A stretch of 64,000 nt of DNA from Magnolia sinica (taxonomy: Eukaryota > Streptophyta > Magnoliopsida > Magnoliales > Magnoliaceae), in the NCBI RefSeq assembly GCF_029962835.1, contig NC_080590.1, forward strand, positions 68,101,501 through 68,165,500, given 5' to 3'. A model generated the notes under the pieces. The model made no database searches. It was not told where the DNA came from and was given only the letters and a program-made list of their open reading frames with translations. How positions within the stretch are numbered: position 1 is the stretch's first letter; every line of letters starts with the position of its first letter. The position numbers were made by a program, and so were the translations under genes. Positions 23,787-35,212 of this stretch are shown in pieces.

Positions 23787-25624
23787 CCCTTAAACCACCC
23801 TCTCTCTCTCTCTCCCATACGAATTTCTCCAAACCATAGGAGAGAGAAGAGAGAAAAGGAGAAGAAAGGAAGAAGGATTCTTGGAGTTTGCTGCAGCGAT
23901 TCCTTCCTGCTACTCCACGCACTGGATCGCCTTTACATCTAGCTAACCGATTCGTTTCAACTACGATTTTGATAAGAAATCCTAACCCTAATCTTGATTT
24001 AGGGATCCAAATAGCATAAATGATGAAATAGCTAACCTATTTCAATGTTTAGGCAATCGTTGTTCTGTATACGGGAGCGTAGGATTCAGACCGCGTCCGA
24101 ATCGACTAGTCCGACGGAAGGTGCGGACTATAAACATTTATGTTATGGTTTTTAAGGCTCTTAATGTCAGCAATGATTTATGTTTGACTTGATTGCTGCC
24201 CTATGATCTTAGTAACAACGTTTTCGATAAATTACACATGTGTGAACTATGTTGAATATAAGATGCATTCCATGTGTTTCTTGAAATGTTTGAATGAACG
24301 TGAAATCCTAATTTGTGTTTGACATGATTTCTAATTTAAGATCCATTTATGTTATATGCTTTATAACTGATGTTGTGTAATGAATTGTTATGGTACAGTT
24401 GTAACTAATTTAGTCTATGTATTTACTAAGGTGTAGTTTAAGTGTTTGATAAAATATCTGAATGAGAATTTGTTGATGAATTGTATTTATTAAGGGTATT
24501 GAGATAGGATTCTCATTTATCTTATCTATATGTATAGTTCTGTCATGTAATCATAATTTCGATTACGCAATTTATGGATGAAATGCAAATATTGGGTAAC
24601 ATGTTCAATGTGTTTGACAAAATGCTCAAATAAGAATTGTATTTGAATTGTTTGTTAATTTCTGTTATGATTATCACATGTGTTCTTCCTACTGCACTTG
24701 AGTAGGATTGGGGCCATACCCTAACTCAGGCAATCAGTAACAATTCCTGTTGAGTGGCAGAATTAGTCTCACCACATTTGATACGTTCGATGAATCCAGG
24801 TCGTACGACGATTGTCAATAGTGGTTAGGCCATGTGGAGTTCTTATGCGCTCCATATCGATTAATTCAGCGCGCGCTCATACCAATCGCACTTATCCAAC
24901 AAAACCGATTGGCCTTTTGTGCGTTTACCATGTATGGACATTACTGCTTGAATCTAAGGTACCACTTACCAATGTAAGACCCGTTTCAACTATGGTACTA
25001 CGATCCGCTAAGACTCATGAGCCGGGCATGGTAGTATAGGACACCGTAGTCGAGCTGTCGGCCTACGCTGGGGTAACAAGCCTCCCCGTAGTGACCAGTG
25101 AGCAACTCAAACTTGTGAGCCGAATACGATGGTATGGGACACTATATTCAAGCTGTCCGCCTACGCTGAGGTGACGAGCCTCCCCGTAGTGACCTCGAGT
25201 ATAAACTCTTGAATTTGCCCATCCACTGTTTTCATTAGGGTGATGCCCTACAACTTGCCTATCGTATGTGATTAACTAGAATTGACGACCTTAGATAGAT
25301 CCTTTGTTTGGGTAAATGATTTAAAAGGAGGTACCTTAGCTTCCCAAATCTGCTATATGAATAAGCCTAATTAAGAACTCAGCTAACATGACCATGCACC
25401 GCATTGCATGTGCCTTTGTAAATAAAGGGCACAATGAGGGAGTTTGTCATGCGCGAATGGCTGATGTTATCGCCTGTGAGGGAGCTTTATGCGAGTGCAT
25501 GCATCATTACTGCACTCCATTCTTGCATTAACCAGAGTATTTAGGAAGTGATTGTCGTATTACTTTATCATTACTGCTTGATTGAATTGATAACATGTTA
25601 ACCTTTGCCTTATAGTACCACTGA

Positions 25625-25780
25625 GTTGATCACTCACTCCCACTCTGGGACGGTATTTTAAAATACCAACCAGACTCTTTTATAGATGCAGGTGATGAGG
25701 ATGTATATGCAGCGGAGTTGGACTTCGTAGATAAAGAGGAAGAGTTCTCCTATGTTCAGCTTTCTGGCAGATTTATGTAG
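25625..25780 (+). other. short conserved reading frame in LTR D (51 codons plus stop)
   Basis: Same length as the frame in LTR B, with no indels: DHSLPLWDGILKYQPDS near the start and EEEFSYVQLSGRFM at the end. Over the C-terminal block the two copies differ at seven codons by silent third-base changes. An upstream TTATAG (25611-25616) resembles a splice acceptor. The function is unknown. Confidence 0.45.
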
Positions 25781-26122
25781 ACCTCGTGCTGCTTTGATGG
25801 GATTACAGATGTACATGGACTAGTTGGACATTTACATTTTGATATTTTGTATATTTTGAAACGACACTTATATATATTCAGCCTGGTACATATGCATACT
25901 CTGGTTTGTGAACCACTTTCATGTGTAAATACACGTACTTAAGTCTTCCGCTTGCTTAATTTAATTACACCTGGAGTATGATATGCTGATTTAGTATAAT
26001 CCCTCTCATGTTTAATGCACTAATATGGACAACATTTAAACATCATTATCTATGTTGCATAAGTGATGTGTTGGATGTCGGGAGATGAGCTTTGCTCGAC
26101 CCTCGAAATCCGTAGCGTTATA

Positions 26123-26544
26123 ATTCGACCAAAGGCTACATCTGGTCCAACCAAACAATTTACACAAATTAGTGTAAATCGGGGTGTTTAAGTCCAATCA
26201 CGATTAAGGCTTGTTATTACAAGTGTTTTGTCTCTAAGGGCAAAGGTTTGTAAGGTGAGAGGGTTTCTAAACACTTCTAAGAACTTTTAAGTAGATTTTC
26301 TTAAGGGTTAGGGTTTTCCTAGGTGCATATCGTAGGAGAGATCCGAGTTTCGTTTGTAATCGAAGAAAGTGAGTAGTGTAATCTCTAAGGCTTTGATTAT
26401 AGTGGATTTCTGTCATTTTGTAACGTGATTCTTTCCCGCAAGAGTTTTTCACATAAAATAACTTGTGTTTTGTAGTTGCTTACTTTATTATTTGGTTATT
26501 TTGCTTTATTTGATTGTTCTATCTTTATTGAATGTGCTTCCACA
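26123..26544 (+). repeat. 3' LTR of copia element G, second part
   Basis: It resumes after LTR D and has text typical of copia LTR 3' ends (GATTATAGTGGATTTCTG at about 26395, then TTTCCCGCAAGAGTTTTTC). The exact end is uncertain; CTTCCACA at 26544 is my best guess. Confidence 0.55.
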
Positions 26545-26926
26545 AAGTACATAAATTAATGATGGTATGACATCCAAATTTCTAATACCTAGGGTTGATC
26601 TAGCTAAATTTAAATTTATTAAGGGCTTTGAAATTTAACAATCTTGTATACCAAATTTAAAGGGCAATTAGCATGCATCAGTGATTGAAATTGTCTACTC
26701 TAGGGGCAGAGACCTATGTGCATTAATGCTTTGTGGCAGGCTGAGATGCTTTTGTCCATTTCTGAGATGAGATCCCTCTGTGCTATTGGGAATGATTTTG
26801 AGTGGCATAATGGTGTCTTTGATGTGTTTGAGTTCTTTTTGGCTAAGTGCACAAGTGCATGCTTAAAATGTCCAACAACTGAAGTATTTTGATCATCATT
26901 GAATGATTTAAAAACAAACTTTACTC

Positions 26927-26930
<4 letters not shown>

Positions 26931-26971
<41 letters not shown>
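26931..26971 (+). repeat. (GA)n microsatellite
   Basis: About 20 uninterrupted GA units. Confidence 0.95.
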
Positions 26972-26973
<2 letters not shown>

Positions 26974-27214
26974 TGTTCTTCTTCTGATCATGATGAACAC
27001 ACCTATCAAAATTGGCATGGCCTTCTATGCAAAAGATGGCATGCATCCGTTGGAAAAACTATAAACCAATTTTTTTGTCTTCATGCTGCCCACTAAAAAT
27101 TGAATATACTAAAACCTCAACACCTTTCTTAAACATGATACTTTATATGCTTTTGAATTATCCTTGCCTTCCAAGTTTAGCCACTCAACCATCCTTTTTC
27201 AAACTATCTTTTTA

Positions 27215-27228
27215 CGCGCGCGCGCGCG

Positions 27229-27321
<93 letters not shown>
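27215..27321 (+). repeat. compound microsatellite (CG)11 (CA)13 (TA)29
   Basis: Three alternating purine-pyrimidine tracts run head to tail with no spacer: CG 27215-27236, CA 27237-27262, TA 27263-27320. The open frames across it are artefacts of the repeat. Confidence 0.95.
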
Positions 27322-27323
<2 letters not shown>

Positions 27324-27920
27324 CCACCAAACAACAACATATCCCTTGAGTTTCATGGCCACAAACCTTACTTTCTTTCCATCCATTTTTCATTTTTTAT
27401 TTTTAATTCCTTTTTCCTGGATGGGCCTGTTGGCATTATTGCCACCAAACAAGATCATATCCCTTAATTTTTGTTCTCACAAACCCTACTTGTCTTCGTC
27501 CTCCCAACTACTTTCCACTGAGGAGATGCTGCTACCTATGGCGTAAGTTGTTCTATCATCATTTGTGAGATGTTTTGCTTCTCTCGCGGAAGAATTAGGT
27601 TCTTCTTCTCACATGTTTAAATCTGAGTCCTGCCTTTGACCACGACTGTCATTGTCCCAGTACTGGTTTATGACCTTTGACCACCGACTGTAACTTTCGG
27701 CTAGTCTCGTGGGTCAGTTTGGATAGGTACCGTAAAGGACTTGACAAGCTTGGGTTGGTTCTTTTTTCTTTTAGTAAATAAATAAAAATCTTGAAACCAT
27801 CTTAGGGTATCTTGTGGCCCATCTGGTGCGAGTGCTTTTGGAAGAAGATGGAGTAGAAGCCGTCTGACCAGGATATATATCTTTGAGCGGGCCATTCCAT
27901 GGGTGATGGCTTCTACTTGA

Positions 27921-28527
27921 GGATCTGTTCCGGCGGTGGGATTAGAAGGGATTAGGTGGGATGGGATTCAAAAAACATAATTATTACCCATGGTCGGGAT
28001 TATCCCCTGTTGCCCTGGGATAAGATTAATGCCCTGTTTTATTGATAATATGGTGGTACATTGAATGGATATACCGGCCATCATTTGAAATTATTGAGAA
28101 TAACACACGGGTTATATCTAAATTGTTCATTTGTTCTGTAACCTCATTTTATGGCGTGGGCCTAAAAATGAGATAGATCCAAAACTTAAGTGGCCCCAAA
28201 GAAGTTTTCAACAATAAGTATTCAATCCCCGTTGCTTTCTATGGTGGGGTCCACTTGAGCATTAGATTTACCTGATTTTTTTGCCTATGCTCTAAAATAA
28301 CCTCGATAAATGGGTGGACGGTGTGGATATAGCCCATGCATCATGGTGGGACCTACGACAACTTGCTAACATTGAGTGAAATTGGCACGGGACCCAATGC
28401 AATTCTATTTAATGTAATTCCAAACTTTTCCATTCTTCCCAAACATGGTGTGGAATTGGAATTGGCACGGGACCAGATGAATCCCATCCCACCTAATCCC
28501 TTCTAATCCCACCGCCCAAACAGACCC
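27921..28527. mobile_element. MITE M (PIF/Harbinger, Tourist-like)
   Basis: Inverted repeats of about 58 bases bound a 607-base element with no gene. The inner 39 bases of each arm (27933-27971 and 28477-28515) match exactly in inverted form. The outer ends read GGATCTGTT and, inverted, GGGTCTGTT. Three-base flanks TGA/TGA fit the short TSD of this superfamily, although TTA or TAA is more usual. Confidence 0.75.
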
Positions 28528-29616
28528 TGAGATTCCAGAAGACGGGCGGCCAAGCATATTTTGGTTGTCCTCCTAATTTCTTCCCATATCCAGATTTCTA
28601 GATAAATTTCTTTAGCTAGTCTGATTATTAGTAAACAAGCCAGCCTTCCGTGACAGGTCCCACTAGATGGACGGACTTGATTGATATGGTTGGAATGGTT
28701 CTCCCTGCTACTGGCTCTACCTGCAGTATAATGCTCACTGAATTTTGGATCTGGCTGATTTTTGTTCTTCACTTCATCTTGATGTGTGTGTATGTTTTTT
28801 TTAAAAAAAATAAAAAATAAAAATCCTAGAATGGAGTATCGAACCTGATGATAGACGGAGTAGATTTTCATATACAACTGATGGGTCCCACAGAGACTGG
28901 GTGTTTTACGGTTTGGGTAAAACAGGTGTGATAGCGGATTCCGGTTCATTTTACAAAGAAAGAAAAAAGGTGGACCTCGTTCGGGAAATTCGATAATGCC
29001 ACGTGTGCTCATCAACAACTCATATCCTAGATAGTGGGCATCAGCTTATTTAATTGGTTGTCATGTGCAGCCAGCATAACATTTATCATCTCCCGAGAAC
29101 ACCCACCATCCCCTCTACAAATTACCTCCATATTTCAAATCCTCTCAAATGACAACACTTTTGCTCACCTCCAAATTTTATAACAACGTAAACCTCACTA
29201 AGCAAATTCCTACTCGCAGGCCTTAATCACGACACACGCATCAGGTGGGCCCCACCAGATATTTTGACAGTATCTAATGGCCCAGTTATAAACGGGCTTA
29301 AATTTTAGACCCGAAAACTAACTCTCAGGCATAGTTTTCCAGGGAGTTGGATTAGGTGTGGACCCTGGATTTACCAAAGGTGGTACAACCCTCACCGTAT
29401 GGTCCATCTCAATGTATGTATTCTACATCTATGCCATAAATCGGTTTCCATAGGTCATTTTAAGTCATGAGCTCAAAAATGAAACAGATCCAAATCTCAA
29501 GTCAATCATTAAAAAATTCATAGTTCATTTGTCATCTAATCTATTGGTAAGGTTGTAAAAACATGAATGAATGGAAAAACAAAAATAAAAACTATATATA
29601 TATATATATATATATC
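28528..29616. other. intergenic stretch; no gene supported
   Basis: A 171-codon minus-strand frame (28503-29018) runs into MITE M and across an A/T tract, so it is not credible. The end of the stretch is a (TA)n microsatellite at about 29593-29613. Fragments at 29405-29530 resemble a dispersed family also seen at 28140-28370 and 32850-33150. Confidence 0.55.
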
Positions 29617-30271
29617 TGTTATGGGAAAAGCTACGATTGTGAACGGCTCGATCGAGCTACCTTCGAGGTTGGCTTAACTAGACAAGCGATCATCCTGAAA
29701 ATACTTCACCAAAAGGAACCAACAAATAAGATAGGTATGAGGCATGACTAGGAATGATATAGGCTTGAATGGATTAGTCCAAACCATCCTTGGATAAGTG
29801 ATCAGGTCATGCCTTGACGACTCCACCCTAGGCCTCCCTCAGCTAACTGAGCATACCCCTGGCTCGGTTCAGGAAACCTCTGCTCGGCTCGTCGTCAGTC
29901 GACCAGTTGAGTTCTGTCAGTTAAGCCGAGCTCACTCTAGTAACGCATGATAACATTAACTGCCCTGCCACGATCATGGGATAATTGACAACATCACCGC
30001 ATGTGCAATTCTCATCTAATGGCTAAGATCGTGTCGAGATTAGCAGACTCACACGTTCTATCAAATAATATAAATAAGGACCTCATCTAATGGGACAGGT
30101 ACGCAAAATCTCTCACCCAAAACCTCATCCACACTACTTAGACCCAGATTCCTGGCCTGACTTTGGCATCGGAGGGTCCCCTGCTCTAGCCAGGTTCTCC
30201 ATTGTCGTTCATTTGTGTAAGTACTCAGATCTGAGAGTTCAAAGAGGGTGAACCAGATTTTTGCATCAACA
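29617..30271 (+). mobile_element. solo LTR T, Ty3/gypsy (Tat-like)
   Basis: It begins TGTTATGGGAAAAGC and ends TTTTTGCATCAACA, 655 bases. It has a TATA box (TATAAATAAGG near 30070) and, downstream, CCTGACTTTGGCATCGGAG, a phrase common near the 3' end of plant Tat-type LTRs. I see no clear TSD, and the left edge abuts a TA microsatellite, so the boundaries are less sure than for the other solo LTRs. Confidence 0.55.
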
Positions 30272-30567
30272 ATCATCTTGACCTAAAATGTTTACAACCC
30301 ATAAAAAACTATTTAATGGTCAGACACTATTGTTTCCTATAGTATGGTCTATAGAGATTTTAATTTTGATTTTGATTTTTTTTTTTTTTTCCTTAACGTG
30401 ATTTGCCAAACTGGATGGACTACGAGGATATAGAATACATAGTCGAATGAGGATATAGAAAACATACATCAATGATAAGGGCTGCACCTATCCCCTCATA
30501 GTTTTCAAACCCAAGACCGGCCCAAAAGCCCGATGAGAATGCGAAGCCCATTGACAGCCGTGTTAGA

Positions 30568-31226
30568 TGGGGTTGAAAGTTGGGCAAGTTCAATCCGACC
30601 GACCTATGACCGACTCGACATTGGGTTGGGCTCGGGCAAGATTTATTAGGTTTGGTCTCAAGCTTGGGTTATATAAACACCAACCCGATAAAACTTAGGT
30701 TGAGGTCTCTGGTTGCCCAACCCAACTCGAACCCGATTGATATATAATTGAGTGTGGATTGTCTGTGTTGAAGGCATGGGAAATTCCAGTGTCGTCAGAT
30801 CTCATTAGTCCTCATTATTTCCGATGACCCAAGCTAACAAGATACGCTGAATTTCTTTCTCCCAAATAGATTGCGTGCTACACAACGTGACTTTTAAAGG
30901 AGTGGTTGTTGGATATTTTAGCTTGTTTATTTAGAAAAAAAAATAAAGTTCTTTACGATAAATAATTATACATATATAATTAATAAAATCAAAGGTACAA
31001 AAAATAAGACCTGTATAGAAATATAATAGACTAATGTAATACTGAAAATATTAGCATGTATTTGCCCGACCAACCTTGACCGAGACTGCTTGGGTTGGGC
31101 TTGGGTTGAGAATTCCCAACCTGAGGTTGGGTTGGATTGGATTGGATCAAGGGTGAGGCATAAGAACCTTGGGTTGGACTAGGATTGAGCACCAACCCGA
31201 CCCAACCCGCCTAACTTTCAGCCCTA
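30568..31226. mobile_element. MITE L (hAT type)
   Basis: 659 bases with terminal inverted repeats TGGGGTTGAAAGTTGGGC and, inverted, TAGGGCTGAAAGTTAGGC. It is flanked by the eight-base TSD GTGTTAGA (30560-30567) / GTGTTAGG (31227-31234), seven of eight matching. Subterminal GGGTTGGG repeats are on both sides. There is no transposase. Confidence 0.82.
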
Positions 31227-31234
31227 GTGTTAGG

Positions 31235-33257
31235 GAGGTTACGACTCACGTATACTATGAATGTATCTAGACCTTAAAAGTCCTTCGGCTTCATAAACGG
31301 GTGGCCCACCACATGCGCTGATTTTTGGATGAGGTCATCTGCAGGTGGGCACAGCTGATGCACGCCTCAGATGTCTATACACGCATGCTGCTTGTAAGAT
31401 TACGTGTGAGGTGGTTGGAAGGGTAGCTTTGGACAATCTTAGATTGGGGTGGCAGTTTCGAAATTCTAGGAAAAGTCAGGGCGATTTAATTGGCTCGGTT
31501 TAAGAAGGAAAAGTAAAGGCTTAAGGCATTGATAATGAGGGATTAAAGAACCCACAGAGAAAAAGGATTTTCGGAAAGCTTGGTCGGAAAGAAAAGAAAA
31601 TACATAAGGTGTTATTTTGTACTCTGGCAGAGTATGAGCCTTTATACACAGGCACTCAGAAATTGTACACATGGCACCGATTAACTGAAATTAAACGGAC
31701 GAAATTGTGAAACCCACTTCCACTCTTATCACATTCCCAAAATCTGAATTGGTGGGAAAATCCTGACTTTTGATTCTTGGACACCTGTTTTTTGGAATAT
31801 GAACAGTGGTTATTTTTCGTTTTATCCGTCTAATAATGTCCACCAATCAGATGGTCGAATTGTGAAAAAGAAAAGAAAAGAAAAAAATGAACTCCATAAT
31901 TTTTTGTTGATGATATATCTGAAATGGTACTATGATTTGGACAGTTTAATTTAAATCGGTTAGCTTTGAGGAATACAATCTTGAAATAGTTTATAAGTGC
32001 ATGTGTATTATCCATCGTACTCTGCCAAAGCATCAAAGTGTATCTTTTAATTTCCTTCTCCTGACACACACCAGGGAAGCGGTGGTGATGCCCTTTAGCC
32101 ATGTGATGAGCATGGTCGGATTCCGGCGCCGGGATCTGACACCCACCAAAAGTCGCTCAGCGTTTACCAGCACCACCGCCCAAAAAAGATTCAAAGCAGA
32201 GAAAAGCACTAAAATTGTGGCCCCACCGATTGAGTGATGTCGACGAGGGTTTCAGCTGGGACACAGAATCTTGGGCCAGTCAATCTCGGCTCGGCTCGCC
32301 CCTTTGCCCTTATGATTCCGTATCTAAATTTTTTATACTCTGACAGATTTTGATGGATGATACGCATGCAGGCAGATAGAAATTATAGAGAAATTCAAAT
32401 TTAAGCACCCAGATTGTAGGCAAAATTTATTTTTAGTTAGCCATCTAAGGAATAGATTTGTACTAATACAGAATGAGTTTATATTAACAATAATTATGTA
32501 TTACAGATTTTGATATCTTATACATGTACATAATCATTATATATACCCATTTATGAACCAAAATGAGATGAACTCATTTGCAAGCGTCTACCAAGAGTCA
32601 AGTGTACCACAGGTGGGGATTGAACGCCTGCAATTAAAAAAACCTCTCAGGACCACAAAAGTTTTGGATCAAATTGACATTTGTTTCTTCCCTTCATCCA
32701 GGTGTGTACGGCATTATGAACAGATTGGGTGATAAATAATAATCATGATGGGTCATTGGAAGGTTTCAAGTGCGGGCACTATTACTAGGGGGAGAACACT
32801 GGGACCATTATACATTTCACTATATGAACCCAAAAACTGAGGCTGATCCAAGACTCAAGTGTACTACATGGTGGGGATTTAACACCTACAATTACAAAAA
32901 AATTTAGGACCACAAAAGTTTTAGATCAAGTTGACATTTGTATCTTCCCTTCATCCATGTCTATATGACCTTAGGAACAGGTTGGATGGTTAATAATAAT
33001 CACAATAGGTCATAGGAAAGTTTCAACTGCGGACATTATTATCATTATTGCTTCTTCTAATGTGGTCCACTAGGGCCTTAGATTTGCCTATTTTTTGTCT
33101 CATGCCCTAAAATGATCTAGAAAATAGATGAACGGTGTGGATAAAACCCATACATCATGGCGGGCCTTACAAAGGCCCTGCTTGGACTGATATCCACCTA
33201 GGTGGGTACAAGACAATCCACTTCCCCATTTAAGTGCCTATGCATAAATATATGTAG
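31235..33257. other. intergenic stretch; no gene supported
   Basis: It holds the duplicated segment described separately and otherwise unassigned sequence. The frame at 32001-32237 (78 codons, basic) resembles nothing I know and has no supporting signal. Confidence 0.5.
32591..33044 (+). repeat. tandem duplication, unit about 200 bases, period about 257
   Basis: The segments 32591-32788 and 32848-33044 align throughout: AGTCAAGTGTACCAC, TGACATTTGT.TCTTCCC, TTCATCCA, then AATAATAATCA. Related text lies inside MITE M. It looks like a dispersed non-coding family. Confidence 0.75.
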
Positions 33258-33262
33258 CTGAG

Positions 33263-34776
33263 TGTTGAGTGCCAAATATTACATATTTCCCCCTATTTAT
33301 ATCTTGGTTGTATAGACATGATAGTGTTTAATTGGTATATTTATGCATGTTTGTTTTGCGAGGTGATTTTGAGAGCTTGAATTGAAAAGGATATTAAAAG
33401 CATAAAAATATATGCTCAAAGAATAACAAGGTAAAGGATGGATCTTTGAAGACCAAGATTGAAGATTTAAGAGCCCAAGATTCAAGAAAATCAAGTGGAG
33501 AAAGAAGAAAATCATATTTGTAAAGTGCAGAATTTCAGAAAAACTGAACTCATCTGTCGATGTCATCGAGCACACTTCGATGACATCGAAGTAAGTGTTT
33601 GATGTCATCAAAGGTTGATTGATCATATCAAGAATTAAGTGAAAATCGAGTTTAGTTACTAGACAATTGGGTGTAAAGTTCAATTCCTTCGAAGACCCTT
33701 TGATTGTATCGAAGGGATATATTCGATGTCATCGAAGCCAGTTCGATGACATGGAGGATTTTTTATTTTCAAGCTCAACTCGCTGGACTATTCTGAACCA
33801 TTTTCAATTGCATCGAAGACTATTCGATGACATAAAAGCTCAAGCGATGACATTGAAAGCTACACAATGCGAAAAGGCGCGCAATTCGAATTCAACTTGA
33901 ATTACTACCTTCGATGACATCGAAGCACCTATTCGATGACATCAAAGGTGCACGAAGTGTGTAAATTTGAGGCGGTTTCCAAAGTCGGCTGAACAAAGCT
34001 TATATATTTGGGTTCTTCAAGGAGTTTTAAGCATGGATTAGGGTTTAAGGAGCAGAGAAAAGGGTGGAGTTTCTGCCAGGGAGTTCTTTTCTTCTTCCTT
34101 AGTTAGTTTTTAATGTTTTCCTTTAAGAATTTTAGCTTAATCTTGTCTAGGATTGGCTAATCTCTTAACTAGAACTAAGAGGTGAAGCTTGTAGTTTATT
34201 TTGATGTTTATGTTACTTTTAATCAAGTTCATGTTAAACTTTCATTGATTTCTACTTTGAATGAATGAATATTTCTAGTTTTTTATGATTTATTGTAACT
34301 CAAATTACAGTAGATGCTCGGAAAGCTCTTAATATCTTCGTCTCTCTTTTTTTTAATCAAGTGATCGATAAAATTCATGATCCATCATTGTCCATGGGCA
34401 TGGTTGATTCATGAATTCCCGACGATCATGAGATTGGTACTTCATGTGTGAACTAATCCAATGGAGTTCAATACCACTTTATGATTTAACTATTTCATCT
34501 TCCAACTAGATAGAATATGACTTTGATTCCAAATATGTTCTTATTGAATCGATTAAAGTAACGTCGTAATAGCTACAAGCAGATCCTTAGTGCTTTAGTT
34601 CCCATTACTTTGATTTACTCAATTTACAACAATTATTTTCAATTATTCCACAATTTAAATTTTTAATTCTAGTTCTAGTTGTTTTCAGAATACGTACAGG
34701 TTAAGTCCATGTGGATACGATCTCAATCTCACCGAATTATAACTACAGCGCAGCCCTGCACTTGGGGTTGTGAACA
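33263..34776 (+). mobile_element. solo LTR V, Ty3/gypsy (Tat/Ogre-like)
   Basis: It begins TGTTGAGTGCCAAATATTAC and ends GGGGTTGTGAACA, 1514 bases, with a perfect TSD CTGAG at 33258-33262 and 34777-34781. The phrase GTGGATACGATCTC near the 3' end is typical of Tat/Ogre/Athila LTRs. No PBS follows. Repeated TCGATGACATCGAA palindromes lie at about 33550-33950. Confidence 0.85.
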
Positions 34777-34781
34777 CTGAG

Positions 34782-35212
34782 TATGAAATAACTCTCCAAT
34801 ACACATCCTTGCATGGAATACATGCATTTTGGATTTGTCAATAATTATATAACCTAGACCATTCTTTGATGGAGCTTGCCTAGTAAGTAATTCAAGATTA
34901 GGAGATCCTTACCATCATAATTGATGCTTTTTAGTTAAAACAAGGAGGTTTTTTACTCTCTCTTCATAGTTGTCCATCTGTACAATGAGAACATAGCCCA
35001 TCCATGTACACAATAGGCCAATGGTTTGGATTGCCAAATCATGGGACTGACTTTACAAGAACTGGAAACCAGAAAATGGGGCCAAGTATCATACCATAAA
35101 TCATTATACATGGCAATACATGATCACCCAATCACCACACACATTGGGTACATATACCACTAACGAAGTAGCATGCAATGCACGTGGATAGAGGAAAGTA
35201 AAGAGAAGGATG
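34782..35212. other. intergenic stretch; nothing recognised
   Basis: No motif, repeat or coding signal that I can support. Confidence 0.5.

Larger units (their letters stand above)
22998..26122 (+). mobile_element. LTR D: solo LTR of the A/B/D family in the copia LTR
   Basis: It starts TGTAACG and ends GCGTTATA (from GCGTTACA), 3125 bases. There is no PPT before it and no PBS after it, so it is a solo LTR left by recombination. The flanks GTTCG (22993-22997) and ATTCG (26123-26127) are a TSD with one change. It has the hairpin motif twice (25063-25091, 25161-25189) and the short conserved frame at 25625-25780. It is collinear with LTR A (inverted) and LTR B. Confidence 0.85.
26545..27920. 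other. intergenic stretch with microsatellites; no gene seen
   Basis: Apart from the GA and CG/CA/TA microsatellites I see only A/T-rich sequence. One short phrase (TTGCCACCAAACAA near 27321 and 27440) repeats about 120 bases apart. The short frames here are repeat-encoded or show no family resemblance. Confidence 0.6.

Noticed and set aside
27012..27467. Open frames across the CG/CA/TA tract encoding RARARA, HTHTHT and IYIYIY runs on both strands
   Set aside because: They are translations of a microsatellite and occur in several frames at once.
28503..29018. 171-codon minus-strand frame, the longest in the window
   Set aside because: It crosses the end of MITE M and an A/T tract, has no family resemblance and no promoter or splice context.
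32001..32237. 78-codon frame with a basic C-terminus
   Set aside because: Nothing recognisable, low length, no neighbouring exon-like signal.
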